This document shows, piece by piece, positions 47,599 through 56,933 of a stretch of 64,000 nt of DNA (its first letter is position 1; the number at the start of each line of letters is the position of its first letter). Origin of the DNA: Oryzobacter telluris (GTDB lineage: Bacteria > Actinomycetota > Actinomycetes > Actinomycetales > Dermatophilaceae); assembly GCF_043099285.1 (NCBI RefSeq), contig NZ_CP170723.1, forward strand, positions 2,666,001-2,730,000, given 5' to 3'. The notes beneath the pieces were generated by a model, which did no database searches, had not been told where the DNA came from, and saw only the letters and a program-made list of their open reading frames with translations. Both the position numbers and the translations under genes were made by a program.

Positions 47599-49124
47599 CC
47601 CTGGCCCTCGTCGTCGGGCTTCGCCCAGTGGCCCGCCCGGCGCTCGATCGCCAGCTCGTCGCGAGCGGCGGTCTGGGCGTCCTTGCGCTGGTGGAACTCG
47701 TCGCGCTTCTGGCCGCGGGTCTTGCGGTGCTCGTTCTCGAAGCGCACGTCGGTGCCGCGGGGGCCGGTCAGCAGCTCGGCGCCGGCCGAGACGGTCGGCT
47801 CCCAGTCGAAGACGACCGCGTTGTCCTCGGCCCCGATGAGCACCGTCGAGCCGGACACCGCGCCGGCCTTGAGCAGCGCGTCCTCGACGCCGAGCCGGTT
47901 GAGCCGGTCGGCGAGGTAGCCCACGGCCTCGTCGTTGGAGAAGTCGGTCTGGCGCACCCAGCGCGTCGGCCGCTCGCCGAGAACGCGGAACAGCTCGCCG
48001 TCCGGTGTCTGCTCGCGGCGCACGTGGAAGCCGCTGTCGTCGACCGCGACGGGCCGGATGATGGTGCGCGGCCGCTCGTCGACCGAGGCCAGCAGCTCGG
48101 CGCGGGCCGCCGCGACGTGGCGGGCCAGGCCGAAGCCGAGCTCCTTGAGCCCGGTGTGGGCGACGGCCGAGACGATGAAGACCTCGAGCCCCTTCTCCTC
48201 GAGCATCGGCTTGACCATCTCGGCGAGGTCGAGCGCCTCGGGCACGTCGGCCTTGTTCAGGACGATGATGCGGGTGCGCTCGGACAGCGGCCGGCCGCCG
48301 AGCGAGTCGTCGGTGACGTAGGCGGCGAGCTCGGCCTCGATGACGTCGAGGTCGGTCATCGGGTCGCGGTTCGGCTCGAGCGTCGCGCAGTCGACGACGT
48401 GCACGAGCACCGAGCAGCGCTCGACGTGGCGCAGGAACTCCAGGCCCAGCCCCTTGCCCTCGCTCGCGCCGGGGATCAGGCCCGGGACGTCGGCGATGGT
48501 GTAGCGCTGGGAGCCCGCGGTGACGACACCGAGGTTCGGCACGAGGGTGGTGAACGGGTAGTCGGCGATCTTTGGACGCGCGGCCGACAGCACCGACACG
48601 AGCGAGGACTTGCCGGCGCTCGGGAAGCCGATGAGCGCGACGTCCGCGAGCGACTTCAGCTCGAGGACGACCTCGAGGGTCTCCCCCGGCTCGCCGAGCA
48701 GGGCGAAGCCGGGCGCCTTGCGGCGCGGGCTCGCCAGGGCCTTGTTGCCCAGGCCACCACGGCCACCGCGTGCGGCGACGAAGGTGGAGTCGAAGGTGAC
48801 GAGGTCGGCGAGGACCCGGCCGTCGCGGTCCTTGACGACCGTGCCCGCGGGCACGGGCAGGACGAGGTCCCCGCCATCGGCGCCGTTGCGCTCGTCGCCG
48901 GCGCCGGGCTTGCCGTTGGTGGCCTTGCGGTGCGGGGTGTGGTGGTAGTCGAGCAGCGTGGTCGACTGCGGGTCGACGGCGATGACGACCGACCCGCCGC
49001 GCCCGCCGTTGCCGCCGTCGGGGCCGCCGAGCGGCTTGAACTTCTCGCGCTTGACCGAGGCCACGCCGTGGCCACCGCTCCCGGCGGCGACGGACAGGAT
49101 GACGCGGTCGACGAAGGTCGTCAT
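47595..49124 (-). CDS. obgE: GTPase ObgE/CgtA
   Basis: 509 aa. Glycine-rich Obg domain to about residue 160 (GGHGVASVKREKFKPLGGPD, GGNGGRGG), G domain with P-loop GFPSAGKSSLVS near residue 166, DVPGLIPGASEGKGLG, NKADVPEA, and a C-terminal OCT domain followed by a charged tail (RGQKRDEFHQRKDA). Ribosome-associated GTPase in 50S assembly and stress control. Stands downstream of rpmA with a hairpin between them, and is coupled to proB. Confidence 0.98.
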   Translation of the reverse strand: MTTFVDRVILSVAAGSGGHGVASVKREKFKPLGGPDGGNGGRGGSVVIAVDPQSTTLLDYHHTPHRKATNGKPGAGDERNGADGGDLVLPVPAGTVVKDRDGRVLADLVTFDSTFVAARGGRGGLGNKALASPRRKAPGFALLGEPGETLEVVLELKSLADVALIGFPSAGKSSLVSVLSAARPKIADYPFTTLVPNLGVVTAGSQRYTIADVPGLIPGASEGKGLGLEFLRHVERCSVLVHVVDCATLEPNRDPMTDLDVIEAELAAYVTDDSLGGRPLSERTRIIVLNKADVPEALDLAEMVKPMLEEKGLEVFIVSAVAHTGLKELGFGLARHVAAARAELLASVDERPRTIIRPVAVDDSGFHVRREQTPDGELFRVLGERPTRWVRQTDFSNDEAVGYLADRLNRLGVEDALLKAGAVSGSTVLIGAEDNAVVFDWEPTVSAGAELLTGPRGTDVRFENEHRKTRGQKRDEFHQRKDAQTAARDELAIERRAGHWAKPDDEGQG

Positions 49125-49190
49125 GCCTGCGCTCCTTCATGGTGTGGTCGGCCGGGACGGCCGGGGGCCGGGGCCCGAGGGGAAAGACGC

Positions 49191-49224
49191 CGTGAGGGGC
49201 GGGCCGTCCGGCCCGCCCCTCACG
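49191..49224 (-). terminator. rplU-rpmA operon terminator
   Basis: Perfect 15-bp stem CGTGAGGGGCGGGCC and its complement with a 4-nt loop, 43 nt past the rpmA stop; on the minus strand followed by GCGTCTTTCC. Confidence 0.8.
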
Positions 49225-49266
49225 AGTGTGGTGCGTTCATTGCCGGGCGCGTGGCCCGGCGACGCG

Positions 49267-49533
49267 TCACTGGGCGGAGGTCTCCGCCGGGACGATGTTG
49301 ACGGTCTTCTTGCCGCGCTTGGCGCCGAACTTGACCGCGCCCGCGACCAGCGCGAACAGGGTGTCGTCGCCGCCGCGGCCGACGCCGTTGCCGGGGTGGA
49401 AGTGCGTGCCGCGCTGGCGGACGAGGATCTCGCCGGCCTTGACGGCCTGGCCGCCGAAACGCTTCACGCCGAGGTACTGGGCGTTGCTGTCGCGACCGTT
49501 GCGGGTCGAGGACGCACCCTTCTTGTGTGCCAT
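49267..49533 (-). CDS. rpmA: 50S ribosomal protein L27
   Basis: 88 aa, typical. MAHKKGASSTRNGRDSNAQY at the start, GVKRFGGQAVKAGEILVRQR and GTHFHPGNGVGRGGDDTLFA are diagnostic for bL27. The N-terminus lacks the cleavable extension seen in Firmicutes. Follows rplU by 27 nt in a two-gene operon. Confidence 0.99.
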   Translation of the reverse strand: MAHKKGASSTRNGRDSNAQYLGVKRFGGQAVKAGEILVRQRGTHFHPGNGVGRGGDDTLFALVAGAVKFGAKRGKKTVNIVPAETSAQ

Positions 49534-49560
49534 GTCAGGAGTCCTTCGTCAGTTCCGGGA

Positions 49561-49866
49561 TCAGGCGTCGATCGACGTGATCTTGACCTGGGTGAGCGGC
49601 TGGCGGTGGCCCTGACGCTTCCGGTACCCGGTCTTGTTCTTGTACTTGAGGATCACGATCTTGGGGCCCTTGGCGGCCTTGACGACCTCGGCCGTGACGG
49701 TGACCTTGGCGAGCTTGCTCGCGTCACTCGTCACGGTTCCCCCGTCGACGACGAGCAGCGGCTGGAGCTGCACCTTGTCGCCGGCCTGGCCGATCTTGTC
49801 GATGAGCAGGACGTCGCCGACGGAGACCTTCTCCTGGCGACCACCTGCGCGCACAATCGCGTACAC
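49561..49866 (-). CDS. rplU: 50S ribosomal protein L21
   Basis: 101 aa. YAIVRAGGRQEKVSVGDVLL at the N-terminus and KNKTGYRKRQGHRQPLTQVKI near the end identify bL21. GTG 49866 gives the canonical N-terminus; GTG 49878 would add four residues (VSTT) and cannot be excluded. The frame open to 50025 is not coding. The gap 49867-49999 is the operon leader and shows no other feature I can name. Confidence 0.98.
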   Translation of the reverse strand: MYAIVRAGGRQEKVSVGDVLLIDKIGQAGDKVQLQPLLVVDGGTVTSDASKLAKVTVTAEVVKAAKGPKIVILKYKNKTGYRKRQGHRQPLTQVKITSIDA

Positions 49867-49999
49867 AGTCGTACTCACTTCCACTTTGGTTCGCGCGCCT
49901 CCTGGGAGTACCGGCCGACAGCGACCCCGCTCGCGCGGGACGTCAGCTCGGTGGGCGCACCGACGGACAAGACTACCGGTGCTCCGGCAGCCCTCAAAA

Positions 50000-52948
50000 T
50001 CACTGGCCGGGGGCCTCCGGGGCACCGTCGGCCGCGCCGCTGCGCGGGGGGCCCGCGGGGGCGACGACGCGACCGCGCCGACGACGTCCGCGCGGCGCCC
50101 TGGCGGCCGGCTCCTCGACCTCCGGGGTGGCCTCCACCTCCGTCTCCTCGACGGTCTCGGCGGGGGCCGCGACCTCCTCGGTGACGGGCTCGGGCGCCTG
50201 CTCGAGCACGACCTCGTCGACCGTGACCTCGGCCTGCGCCGGGGTCGCGGGGCTCATCGCCTCGTCGACGTCGGCGACCGCCTGGGCCGCCACGTCGAGG
50301 TCGAGGGTCTGCACGTCCGCCGGGGCCGCGTCGGTCCCCGCCGGCTCGTCGTGGTGCTCGTCGTGGTGCTCGCCGTCGGCCTTGCGCAGCGCCGCCGCGT
50401 GGGCGGCCGCCGCGATCTGGGCCGCGGACGGACCGGAGTGCTTGTGCTCCTCGGCCCGCTCACCACCACCGTTCGCGCCGTTCGAAACCGACCCGGAGGA
50501 CCCGGAGCCCGAGCCGCCGGACGAGGACGACCCCGACCCGCTGCCGGAGCGACCGCGACCGCGACCGGAGCGCGAGGACCCCTGGTCGGAGGACGAGGAG
50601 CCACCGCGCTCGACCGGCTCGGAGTGCACGAGGATGCCGCGCCCGCCGCAGTGCTCGCACTGCTCGGAGAAGACCTCGACCAGGCCGGACCCGACCCGCT
50701 TGCGCGTCATCTGGACCAGGCCGAGCGAGGTGACCTCGGCGACCTGGTGCTTGGTGCGGTCGCGGCCGAGGCACTCGAGCAGCCGGCGCACGACGAGGTC
50801 GCGGTTGGACTCGAGCACCATGTCGATGAAGTCGATGACGATGATGCCGCCGATGTCGCGCAGCCGGAGCTGGCGGACGATCTCCTCGGCGGCCTCGAGG
50901 TTGTTCTTGGTGACCGTCTCCTCGAGGTTGCCCCCGGAGCCGACGAACTTGCCGGTGTTGACGTCGACGACGGTCATCGCCTCGGTGCGGTCGATGACGA
51001 GGGAGCCGCCCGAGGGCAGCCAGACCTTGCGGTCCATCGCCTTGGCCAGCGCCTCGTCGATGCGGTGGGCGGCGAAGACGTCCTCCTCGGCGGTCCAGCG
51101 CTGCAGGCGCGGCGCGAGGTCGGGGGCGACGTCCTCGACGTACTGGCTGACCTCGTCCCACGCGGTGTCGCCGGAGACGACGAGCGAGGTGAAGTCCTCG
51201 GTGAAGACGTCGCGGATGACGCGGACGGTGAGGTCGGGCTCGCCGTGCAGGAGCACGGGGGCGCCGCCGCTGCCGGCCTTCTTGGCCTTGGCGGCTTCGG
51301 CCTTCTTCGCGATCTTGTCCCACGCCTTGGTGAGGCGGTCGACGTCGGCGCGCAGCTCCTCCTCGGAGGCACCCTCGGCGGCGGTGCGCACGATGACGCC
51401 CGCGTGGTCGGGCACGACCTCCTTGAGGATCGCCTTGAGGCGGGCCCGCTCGGTGTCGGGGAGCTTGCGCGAGATGCCGGTCATCTGGCCCTCGGGCACG
51501 TAGACGAGGTAGCGGCCCGGCAGCGAGATCTGCGAGGTGAGGCGCGCGCCCTTGTGGCCCATCGGGTCCTTGGTGACCTGGACCAGCACGGTGTCGCCCG
51601 AGCTCAGTGCGTTCTCGATGCGGCGGGCGTGGCCGCCCTCGAGACCGGCGGCGTCCCAGTTGACCTCACCGGCGTAGAGCACGGCGTTGCGGCCCTTGCC
51701 GATGTCGACGAAGGCGGCCTCCATCGAGGGCAGCACGTTCTGGACGCGGCCGAGGTAGACGTTGCCGGCCATCGACGCGGTGGTCTCGCGCGAGACGTAG
51801 TGCTCGACCATCACGCCGTCCTCGAGGACGCCGATCTGGGTGCGGTCGCCGCGGCCGCGCACGACCATGACGCGCTCGACGCTCTCGCGGCGGGCGAGGA
51901 ACTCTGCCTCGGTGATGATCGTGCGGCGGCGGCCGGCCTCGCGGCCCTCGCGGCGGCGCTGCTTCTTGGCCTCGAGGCGGGTGGAGCCCTTGACGGCGGT
52001 CGGCTCGTCGCGCTGCGGGCGCGGCTCGCGCACGCGGGTCACGGTGCCGGGCGGGTCCTCGTTGTCCCCGTCGGAGCCCGCGCCGCGGCGGCGACGACGG
52101 CGGCGGCGGCTCGAGCCGCTCTCGCCCGCGTCGTCCTGGTCGGCCGGGCCGGTGCCGGGGGCGTCGTCGTCGGAGTCGTCGTCGGACCCGGAGTCCTTGG
52201 CGGCGCCCGCGGCGGGGCGGGAGTCGCGCGGGTCGCGGGCGTCGTCGTCACCGGCGCCACGGCCTCGACGGCCACGGCCCCCGCGGCGACGGCGGCCACG
52301 GCCACCCTCGCCGTCGGTGTCGTCGGAGCGGGAGTCCGCGGTGTCGTCCTGGCCGGCGTCGGAGGACGCGGCCTCGGGCTCGCTGGTCGCGGAGGAGGAC
52401 GGGGCGTCATCGGCCTCGACCTCGTCGGCGGGGCGCTCGACCGGCGCCTGCACCGGGGCGGTCGCGCGGCGGCGGGGGCGGCTGACCGGCTGCGGGGGCT
52501 GGAAGAGCAGCCCGAAGCTGGGCACGGAGGCGTCGTCGGCGTCCTCGTCGTCGGCCTCGGGGAGCGGCACGAGGTCGGCGGAGAGGGGCTCGTCGCCCTC
52601 GGGCAGGAGGACGAGGTCGGCCAGCGGCTCGTCGCTCGGCTCGGCGCCGAGCTCGGCGGCCACGTCGGCCTTCTTGCGGGTGGTCTTCTTGGCGGCCCGC
52701 TTGCGGGGGGCCTTCTTCGCGGCGGGCTCGGCCGCGTCGGCGGCGGGTGCCTCGTCCGCGGCGGGGGTGGCGGCGGTGTCCGGCGCGGCCGCGTCGGGGG
52801 CGGCCTCGTCGGCGGCGGGGGCCGGCGCGGAGGTCTTCTTGGTGGCGCGGCGGCGCTTGGGCTTGGTCGGCGCCTGCTCGGCGTCGACGCCCTCGGGCGT
52901 CGGCGTCGCGTCGGTGTCGGGGGTGGTCGGGTCGTTCTCGGAAGCCAT
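50000..52948 (-). CDS. rne: ribonuclease E/G family endoribonuclease
   Basis: 982 aa. Residues 1-350 are acidic/Ala/Lys-rich and low complexity (SGRRRRRR-type and GGRGRRGRGAG patches). The catalytic core at about 355-765 holds an S1 domain (VYLGRVQNVLPSMEAAFVDI), the 5'-sensor/DNase-like region with VVDVNTGKFVGSGGN and IIVIDFIDM, and the zinc-link CEHCGGRG near 760. Residues 770-982 are Ser/Gly- then Glu/Ala-rich. The N- plus C-terminal disordered arms are the actinobacterial RNase E layout. Initiates mRNA decay and matures rRNA. The next gene downstream is rplU, 133 nt away. Confidence 0.96.
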   Translation of the reverse strand: MASENDPTTPDTDATPTPEGVDAEQAPTKPKRRRATKKTSAPAPAADEAAPDAAAPDTAATPAADEAPAADAAEPAAKKAPRKRAAKKTTRKKADVAAELGAEPSDEPLADLVLLPEGDEPLSADLVPLPEADDEDADDASVPSFGLLFQPPQPVSRPRRRATAPVQAPVERPADEVEADDAPSSSATSEPEAASSDAGQDDTADSRSDDTDGEGGRGRRRRGGRGRRGRGAGDDDARDPRDSRPAAGAAKDSGSDDDSDDDAPGTGPADQDDAGESGSSRRRRRRRRGAGSDGDNEDPPGTVTRVREPRPQRDEPTAVKGSTRLEAKKQRRREGREAGRRRTIITEAEFLARRESVERVMVVRGRGDRTQIGVLEDGVMVEHYVSRETTASMAGNVYLGRVQNVLPSMEAAFVDIGKGRNAVLYAGEVNWDAAGLEGGHARRIENALSSGDTVLVQVTKDPMGHKGARLTSQISLPGRYLVYVPEGQMTGISRKLPDTERARLKAILKEVVPDHAGVIVRTAAEGASEEELRADVDRLTKAWDKIAKKAEAAKAKKAGSGGAPVLLHGEPDLTVRVIRDVFTEDFTSLVVSGDTAWDEVSQYVEDVAPDLAPRLQRWTAEEDVFAAHRIDEALAKAMDRKVWLPSGGSLVIDRTEAMTVVDVNTGKFVGSGGNLEETVTKNNLEAAEEIVRQLRLRDIGGIIVIDFIDMVLESNRDLVVRRLLECLGRDRTKHQVAEVTSLGLVQMTRKRVGSGLVEVFSEQCEHCGGRGILVHSEPVERGGSSSSDQGSSRSGRGRGRSGSGSGSSSSGGSGSGSSGSVSNGANGGGERAEEHKHSGPSAAQIAAAAHAAALRKADGEHHDEHHDEPAGTDAAPADVQTLDLDVAAQAVADVDEAMSPATPAQAEVTVDEVVLEQAPEPVTEEVAAPAETVEETEVEATPEVEEPAARAPRGRRRRGRVVAPAGPPRSGAADGAPEAPGQ

Positions 52949-53109
52949 GTGAGGCTCCTTTCGTCACCCACGCGATGGCGACCACACCGGGGTCGGTCCG
53001 AAGACCGGCTCCTCGTCGACCGCGTGGTGAGCGATCGGATCGTGGGGGGCGCACCCCTCACGGAAGTCAACGTGCTGCCCCGGAGCGGCTCGCGCGGGCG
53101 GCGCGGCAC

Positions 53110-53865
53110 CTATCCGAGACCGGCGGCGCCCTTGTCGGCGGCCAATGGGTCGGCCACCCCAGCAGATGCGTCGAGCAGAGGGCCTTGCGCCAGCCGGGTC
53201 ACCAGGGGTGGGACCGGTGGCGAGAACCCGGTCACTGCGCGCAGTGCGGTCAGGATGTCGTCGGGGCGTACGGCCGGTGTGGTGTGCCGAACGACCATCC
53301 GCAGTATCGCACACCCCTCGCCGTCGACCCCGGTCACCGCCATCGAGAGCACGGCCCCGCGCGTGTCGAACGTCCGCGGGCCCGTCTTGAAGGTCCGGGT
53401 GGTCTCGGCGACCTCGAGGGCGAGATACGCGGCCACGGCGGCCTCGACCTGCGCCGGGTCGGCCTCCCGGACGACGAGCTCCCACGAGCTGGCCTCGAGG
53501 CGGTCGGCCAGCGCTCCCGCCGACGCCTCCACGACCTCGAGGACGTCGATGCCGTCGGGCAGGGCCTCGTCGAGCGCCGCCCGGACCGACTCGGGGTCGA
53601 CCCGCTCGGTGACCCGGATCTCGAAGTACTCGGCCTCGCTCGCGGTGCCGGTGGCGGCGCCGTTGGCGTAGGAGATCAACGGGTGCGGGTGGAAGCCGGC
53701 GGAGAACGCCATCGGCACGTCGGCCCGGCGCAGGGCGCGCTCGAGGGCGCGGGAGAAGTCACGCGTGGAGGCGAAGCGCAGCCGGCCGCGCTTGGCGTAG
53801 CGGATGCGCAGCTTCTGGACCGCGGGGGCGGGAGGAGGTCCCTCGGGAGTGCGCTGGCGGGCCAT
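53110..53865 (-). CDS. DUF2344 / TIGR03936-family protein
   Basis: 251 aa. Core: QKLRIRYAKRGRLRFASTRD (written as two motifs in the family: RIRYAKRGRLRF and STRDFSRALERALRRA), VPMAFSAGFHPHPLISYA and EYFEIRVTERVD. This family is normally encoded beside, or fused to, a B12-binding radical SAM protein; here that partner is at 58125-60095. Probable rRNA/tRNA modification partner, function unproven. ATG 53865 with GGGAGG and a TACGCT box 7 nt upstream. The gap to rne (52949-53109) is the rne leader, with no gene. Confidence 0.88.
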   Translation of the reverse strand: MARQRTPEGPPPAPAVQKLRIRYAKRGRLRFASTRDFSRALERALRRADVPMAFSAGFHPHPLISYANGAATGTASEAEYFEIRVTERVDPESVRAALDEALPDGIDVLEVVEASAGALADRLEASSWELVVREADPAQVEAAVAAYLALEVAETTRTFKTGPRTFDTRGAVLSMAVTGVDGEGCAILRMVVRHTTPAVRPDDILTALRAVTGFSPPVPPLVTRLAQGPLLDASAGVADPLAADKGAAGLG

Positions 53866-53926
53866 GCCTCCCAGCGTAGGAGCGCCCGACCTCCCCCACC
53901 GAATCGGCGCCGGGGCCTGGTCCTCC

Positions 53927-53998
53927 TCAGGCGCCGACGCTCGGCCAGGGCGTGTCCTCGTAGGCCTGCGCGATCGGCACGGGGGTCCCCTGCTCGTC
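53927..53998 (-). pseudogene. possible C-terminal coding remnant
   Basis: In the 308-bp gap 53866-54173, a minus-strand frame ending TGA at 53927 reads DEQGTPVPIAQAYEDTPWP and so on, with all 23 codons ending in G or C. The frame stays open upstream but third positions turn irregular and no ATG/GTG is in reach. It looks like the tail of a lost gene at the border of the accessory insert. Weak evidence. Confidence 0.3.
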
Positions 53999-54161
53999 CG
54001 TCCCTGTTCCCCGGACGCTAGGCGGGACCTCGCGGGCCGGGCAATGGGGAGCACTTCCCGGCGGCCCCTGACCTGCACCATCGCGGAATCAGGAGGAGGA
54101 GGGCGCGCCACGCCATCGATCCGCGCGTCGGAACCTCTGCCGCGCACTCCATCCGTGTGGA

Positions 54162-54167
54162 TATCGT
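54162..54167 (+). promoter_or_regulatory. -10 element of the class III aminotransferase gene
   Basis: TATCGT (TANNNT), six nt GCGGAC, then ATG: leaderless layout, no Shine-Dalgarno. Confidence 0.5.
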
Positions 54168-54173
54168 GCGGAC

Positions 54174-55541
54174 ATGCCCGACATCGACAGGTCACGCCTC
54201 GCCGAGCTGCTCGCCGCCGAGCAGGCGACCTACACGCAGGGCCACCACCGCAGCCGCGAGCTGTTCGAGCAGGGCAGCAACCTGTTCGGCCGCGTGCCGA
54301 TGACGTGGATGAACAAGTGGACCGGCGGCTTCCCGCTCTACCTCGACCACGCCCGCGGCAACCGGATCAGCGACGTCGACGGGCACACCTACGTCGACTT
54401 CGCCCTCGGGGACACCGGCGCGATGGCCGGCCACTCCCCCCGCGCCACGGTCGAGGCCGTGGGCCGGCGGATGGGCGACCTCGGCGGCATCACGACGATG
54501 CTCCCCACCGAGGACGCCCAGTGGGTCGGTGCCGAGCTCACCCGTCGCTTCGGGATGCCGCTGTGGAGCTTCACGCTCTCGGCCACCGACGCGAACCGGT
54601 GGGCCGTGCGCCTCGCTCGCCTGGCCACCGGCCGCCCGAAGATCCTCGTGTTCGCGTACTGCTACCACGGGTCGGTCGACGAGACCTTCGCCGTCCCGGG
54701 CCCGGACGGCAAGGCCGAGTCGCGACCGGGCAACGTCGCTCCCCCGGTCGACCTCGACCTCACCACGCGGGTCGCGACCTGGAACGACCTCGAGTCGCTC
54801 GAGCGCGAGCTGGCCCACGGTGACGTCGCCGCCGTCCTCACCGAGCCGGCGCTGACCAACATCGGCATCGTCCTGCCCGAGCCCGGCTTCCTCGAGGGCG
54901 TGCGCGAGCTCGCGACCCGGTACGGCAGCCTGCTGATGATCGACGAGACGCACACCTTCTCCACCGGATGGGGCGGCGCCACCCGTGCCTGGGGCCTCGA
55001 GCCGGACATCTTCGTCATCGGCAAGTCCATCGGCGGAGGTATCCCGTCCGGCGCGTACGGCATCACCGAGGAGCTCGCCGCGCGGGTCACCTCGCACACC
55101 GACGCGGGCGACGCCGACATCATCGACGTCGGTGGCGTGGGCGGGACCCTGGCCGGTAACGCGCTGACCTCCGCGGCGATGCGGGCGACGCTGGGCGAGG
55201 TGCTCACCGAGGCCGCCTTCGCGCACATGACCGAGCTCGCCACGGCGTACACCGAGGGGGTCCAGGCGACGCTCGACGAGCTCGACGTGCCGTGGTCGGT
55301 GGTCCAGCTCGGGGCGCGCTCGGAGTACCGCTTCGCCCGGCCCGCGCCCCGCACGGGCGAGGAGTCCGCGGCCGCGCACGACGACGACCTCGACGCCTAC
55401 ATGCACCTCGCGATGTGCAACCGCGGCATCCTCATGACGCCGTTCCACAACATGGCGCTCATGTGCCCCGACACCACGCGGGCCGACGTCGACCGCCACA
55501 CCGCGCTGTTCCGTGAGGTCGTGGGCGCGCTCTACGCCTGA
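54174..55541 (+). CDS. class III aminotransferase, glutamate-1-semialdehyde aminomutase-like
   Basis: 455 aa, PLP-dependent. Motifs: HARGNRISDVDGHTYVDFAL, FAYCYHGSVDETF, LMIDETHTFSTGWGG with the PLP-binding Asp, Schiff-base Lys in IFVIGKSIGGGIPSGAYG near residue 285 and GGTLAGNALTSAAMRATL. This is the HemL-like branch, but YCYHGSVDE and the absence of neighbouring haem genes suggest a different amino-substrate. The substrate cannot be named. Leaderless promoter directly upstream. First gene of the accessory block between the DUF2344 and radical SAM genes. Confidence 0.88.
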   Translation: MPDIDRSRLAELLAAEQATYTQGHHRSRELFEQGSNLFGRVPMTWMNKWTGGFPLYLDHARGNRISDVDGHTYVDFALGDTGAMAGHSPRATVEAVGRRMGDLGGITTMLPTEDAQWVGAELTRRFGMPLWSFTLSATDANRWAVRLARLATGRPKILVFAYCYHGSVDETFAVPGPDGKAESRPGNVAPPVDLDLTTRVATWNDLESLERELAHGDVAAVLTEPALTNIGIVLPEPGFLEGVRELATRYGSLLMIDETHTFSTGWGGATRAWGLEPDIFVIGKSIGGGIPSGAYGITEELAARVTSHTDAGDADIIDVGGVGGTLAGNALTSAAMRATLGEVLTEAAFAHMTELATAYTEGVQATLDELDVPWSVVQLGARSEYRFARPAPRTGEESAAAHDDDLDAYMHLAMCNRGILMTPFHNMALMCPDTTRADVDRHTALFREVVGALYA

Positions 55542-55564
55542 GCCCCGCCGCTCCCCTGGCGAAC

Positions 55565-55604
55565 GTGTGTGAACACGCCCCAGCATCCGGGCGTGTTCAC
55601 ACAC
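55565..55604. terminator. bidirectional hairpin terminator
   Basis: Perfect 16-bp stem GTGTGTGAACACGCCC / GGGCGTGTTCACACAC with 8-nt loop, between convergent genes ending at 55541 and 55624. Less GC-rich than the other terminators here. Confidence 0.65.
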
Positions 55605-55623
55605 GATCGCGCTTGACGGGGTC

Positions 55624-56580
55624 TCAGCGGGAGGCGCGGACCCGGCGGAAGGTCTCGACCTGGTCCCAGACCGTGACGACGACGACGCCCAGCGCGACGC
55701 CGACCGTGAGGTCGCGCACCGCGTCGGCCCACCCGCCGGCCACGAGCACCTGCACGAACGCGCCGTTGAACAGGCTCTCGGTGTGCAGCAGCCACAGCAC
55801 ACTTCCCGCCGCCACGACGTCGAGGACGAGGCCGGTCACGGCGAGGGGGACGGTCCAGCGTCGGGCCCGGAAGGCGGCGACGGCCAGCACGGCCTGCGCG
55901 ACGACGATCGCGAGCAGGAGGGGGATCCACCCCGACCACAGCGCCGGGTCGAGGGCGGGCACGGCCTCGTCGCCGCGGCGGACCGGCGAGCTCGTGTGCT
56001 GCCAGACCAGGGCGAGCGCCATGAGGAGCAGGACGACGACCGACGCCACCGTCTCGCCGACCCCCACGGACCGGGTGCGCTGGTCCTCGGGGAGCTGGTC
56101 GGGGTCCCACGCCACGAGGGCGTCCGGCTGGGTGCGCTCGACGAGCGCGAAGACCAGGGTGGTCCAGAACAGCACGTGCAGGGCGACGGTGAGCCCGGTG
56201 AGCGCGGCGTTGCCGAAGGCCGGCCCCACCCCCGACACCGCGACGTCATCGACGAAGAGCCGGATGACGAGGTTGATGACGGCCACGGTGGGCACGACGG
56301 TCCACAGCAGGAGCGTGACGAGCCGGCGCCACTGCGGGTAGACCGCCGGGCCGATGAGGTGCAGCGGGCTGCCGGTGTACCCGGCGGCCAGGCGCATGGG
56401 GTCGCCGAGCTCGACGAGGACGGCGCGCTCGGCATCGTCGCGGGTGGCGGCGCCGTCGTCGACGCGGGCGTCGACCATGTCCTCGATGGTGGCGCGCAGC
56501 TCGCGCTCGACGTCGCCGCGCTGGGCGTCGTCGAGGCCGCGCACGGTGGCGGAGACGTAGCGGTCGGTGAGGGAGGTCAT
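55624..56580 (-). CDS. PadR-associated multi-TM protein with permease-prefix-like N-terminus
   Basis: 318 aa. Residues 1-70 form a helical head (RYVSATVRGLDDAQRGDVER, then VLVELGDPMRLAAGY) as in the permease prefix/HAAS domains; about six TM helices follow. Such proteins are typically encoded with a PadR regulator, as here (16 nt gap), and are thought to sense or respond to envelope stress; no transport function is shown. ATG 56580. Confidence 0.8.
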   Translation of the reverse strand: MTSLTDRYVSATVRGLDDAQRGDVERELRATIEDMVDARVDDGAATRDDAERAVLVELGDPMRLAAGYTGSPLHLIGPAVYPQWRRLVTLLLWTVVPTVAVINLVIRLFVDDVAVSGVGPAFGNAALTGLTVALHVLFWTTLVFALVERTQPDALVAWDPDQLPEDQRTRSVGVGETVASVVVLLLMALALVWQHTSSPVRRGDEAVPALDPALWSGWIPLLLAIVVAQAVLAVAAFRARRWTVPLAVTGLVLDVVAAGSVLWLLHTESLFNGAFVQVLVAGGWADAVRDLTVGVALGVVVVTVWDQVETFRRVRASR

Positions 56581-56596
56581 GGCGGGTCCTTCCGGG

Positions 56597-56926
56597 TCAG
56601 CTCAGGTCGGTGATGGCGGCGTCGAGGGCGCGCCAGTCGGTGCGCAGGGCGGCGAGGACGGACTCCCCCGCCGGGCTCGTGCGGTAGAACTTGCGCGGCC
56701 GGCTCTCGTCGGTGTTCCACTGCGCCTCGAGCAGGCCCTGCTTCTCGAGGCGACGCAGCAGCGGGTAGAGCGTGTTGGCGTCGACGCCGAAGCCGGCGCG
56801 GCCGAGCTGCTCGAGCAGCGCGTAGCCGTAGCCGGGCGTGCGCAACGTGGCGAGCGAGGCCACGACCACGGTGCCGCGCCGCAGCTCCTGCAGGTGTCCG
56901 GCCAGGACGTCCTCGTCGGGGGTCAT
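56597..56926 (-). CDS. PadR-family transcriptional regulator
   Basis: 109 aa from the ATG at 56926. Winged helix: GTVVVASLATLRTPGYGYALLEQL (core LRTPGYGYALLEQL), then DANTLYPLLRRLEKQGLLEA and RPRKFYRTSPAGESVL, diagnostic for short PadR proteins. An 11-bp inverted repeat overlaps its own -10 box, so it represses itself and the downstream membrane gene. An earlier GTG (56950) inside the operator is not favoured. Confidence 0.92.
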   Translation of the reverse strand: MTPDEDVLAGHLQELRRGTVVVASLATLRTPGYGYALLEQLGRAGFGVDANTLYPLLRRLEKQGLLEAQWNTDESRPRKFYRTSPAGESVLAALRTDWRALDAAITDLS

Positions 56927-56933
56927 GCGCCAC

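Noticed and set aside
49634..53671. Plus-strand open frame of about 1345 codons opposite rplU and rne
   Set aside because: Translation is repetitive Gly/Arg/Leu with no recognisable fold; it spans the antisense of several real genes.
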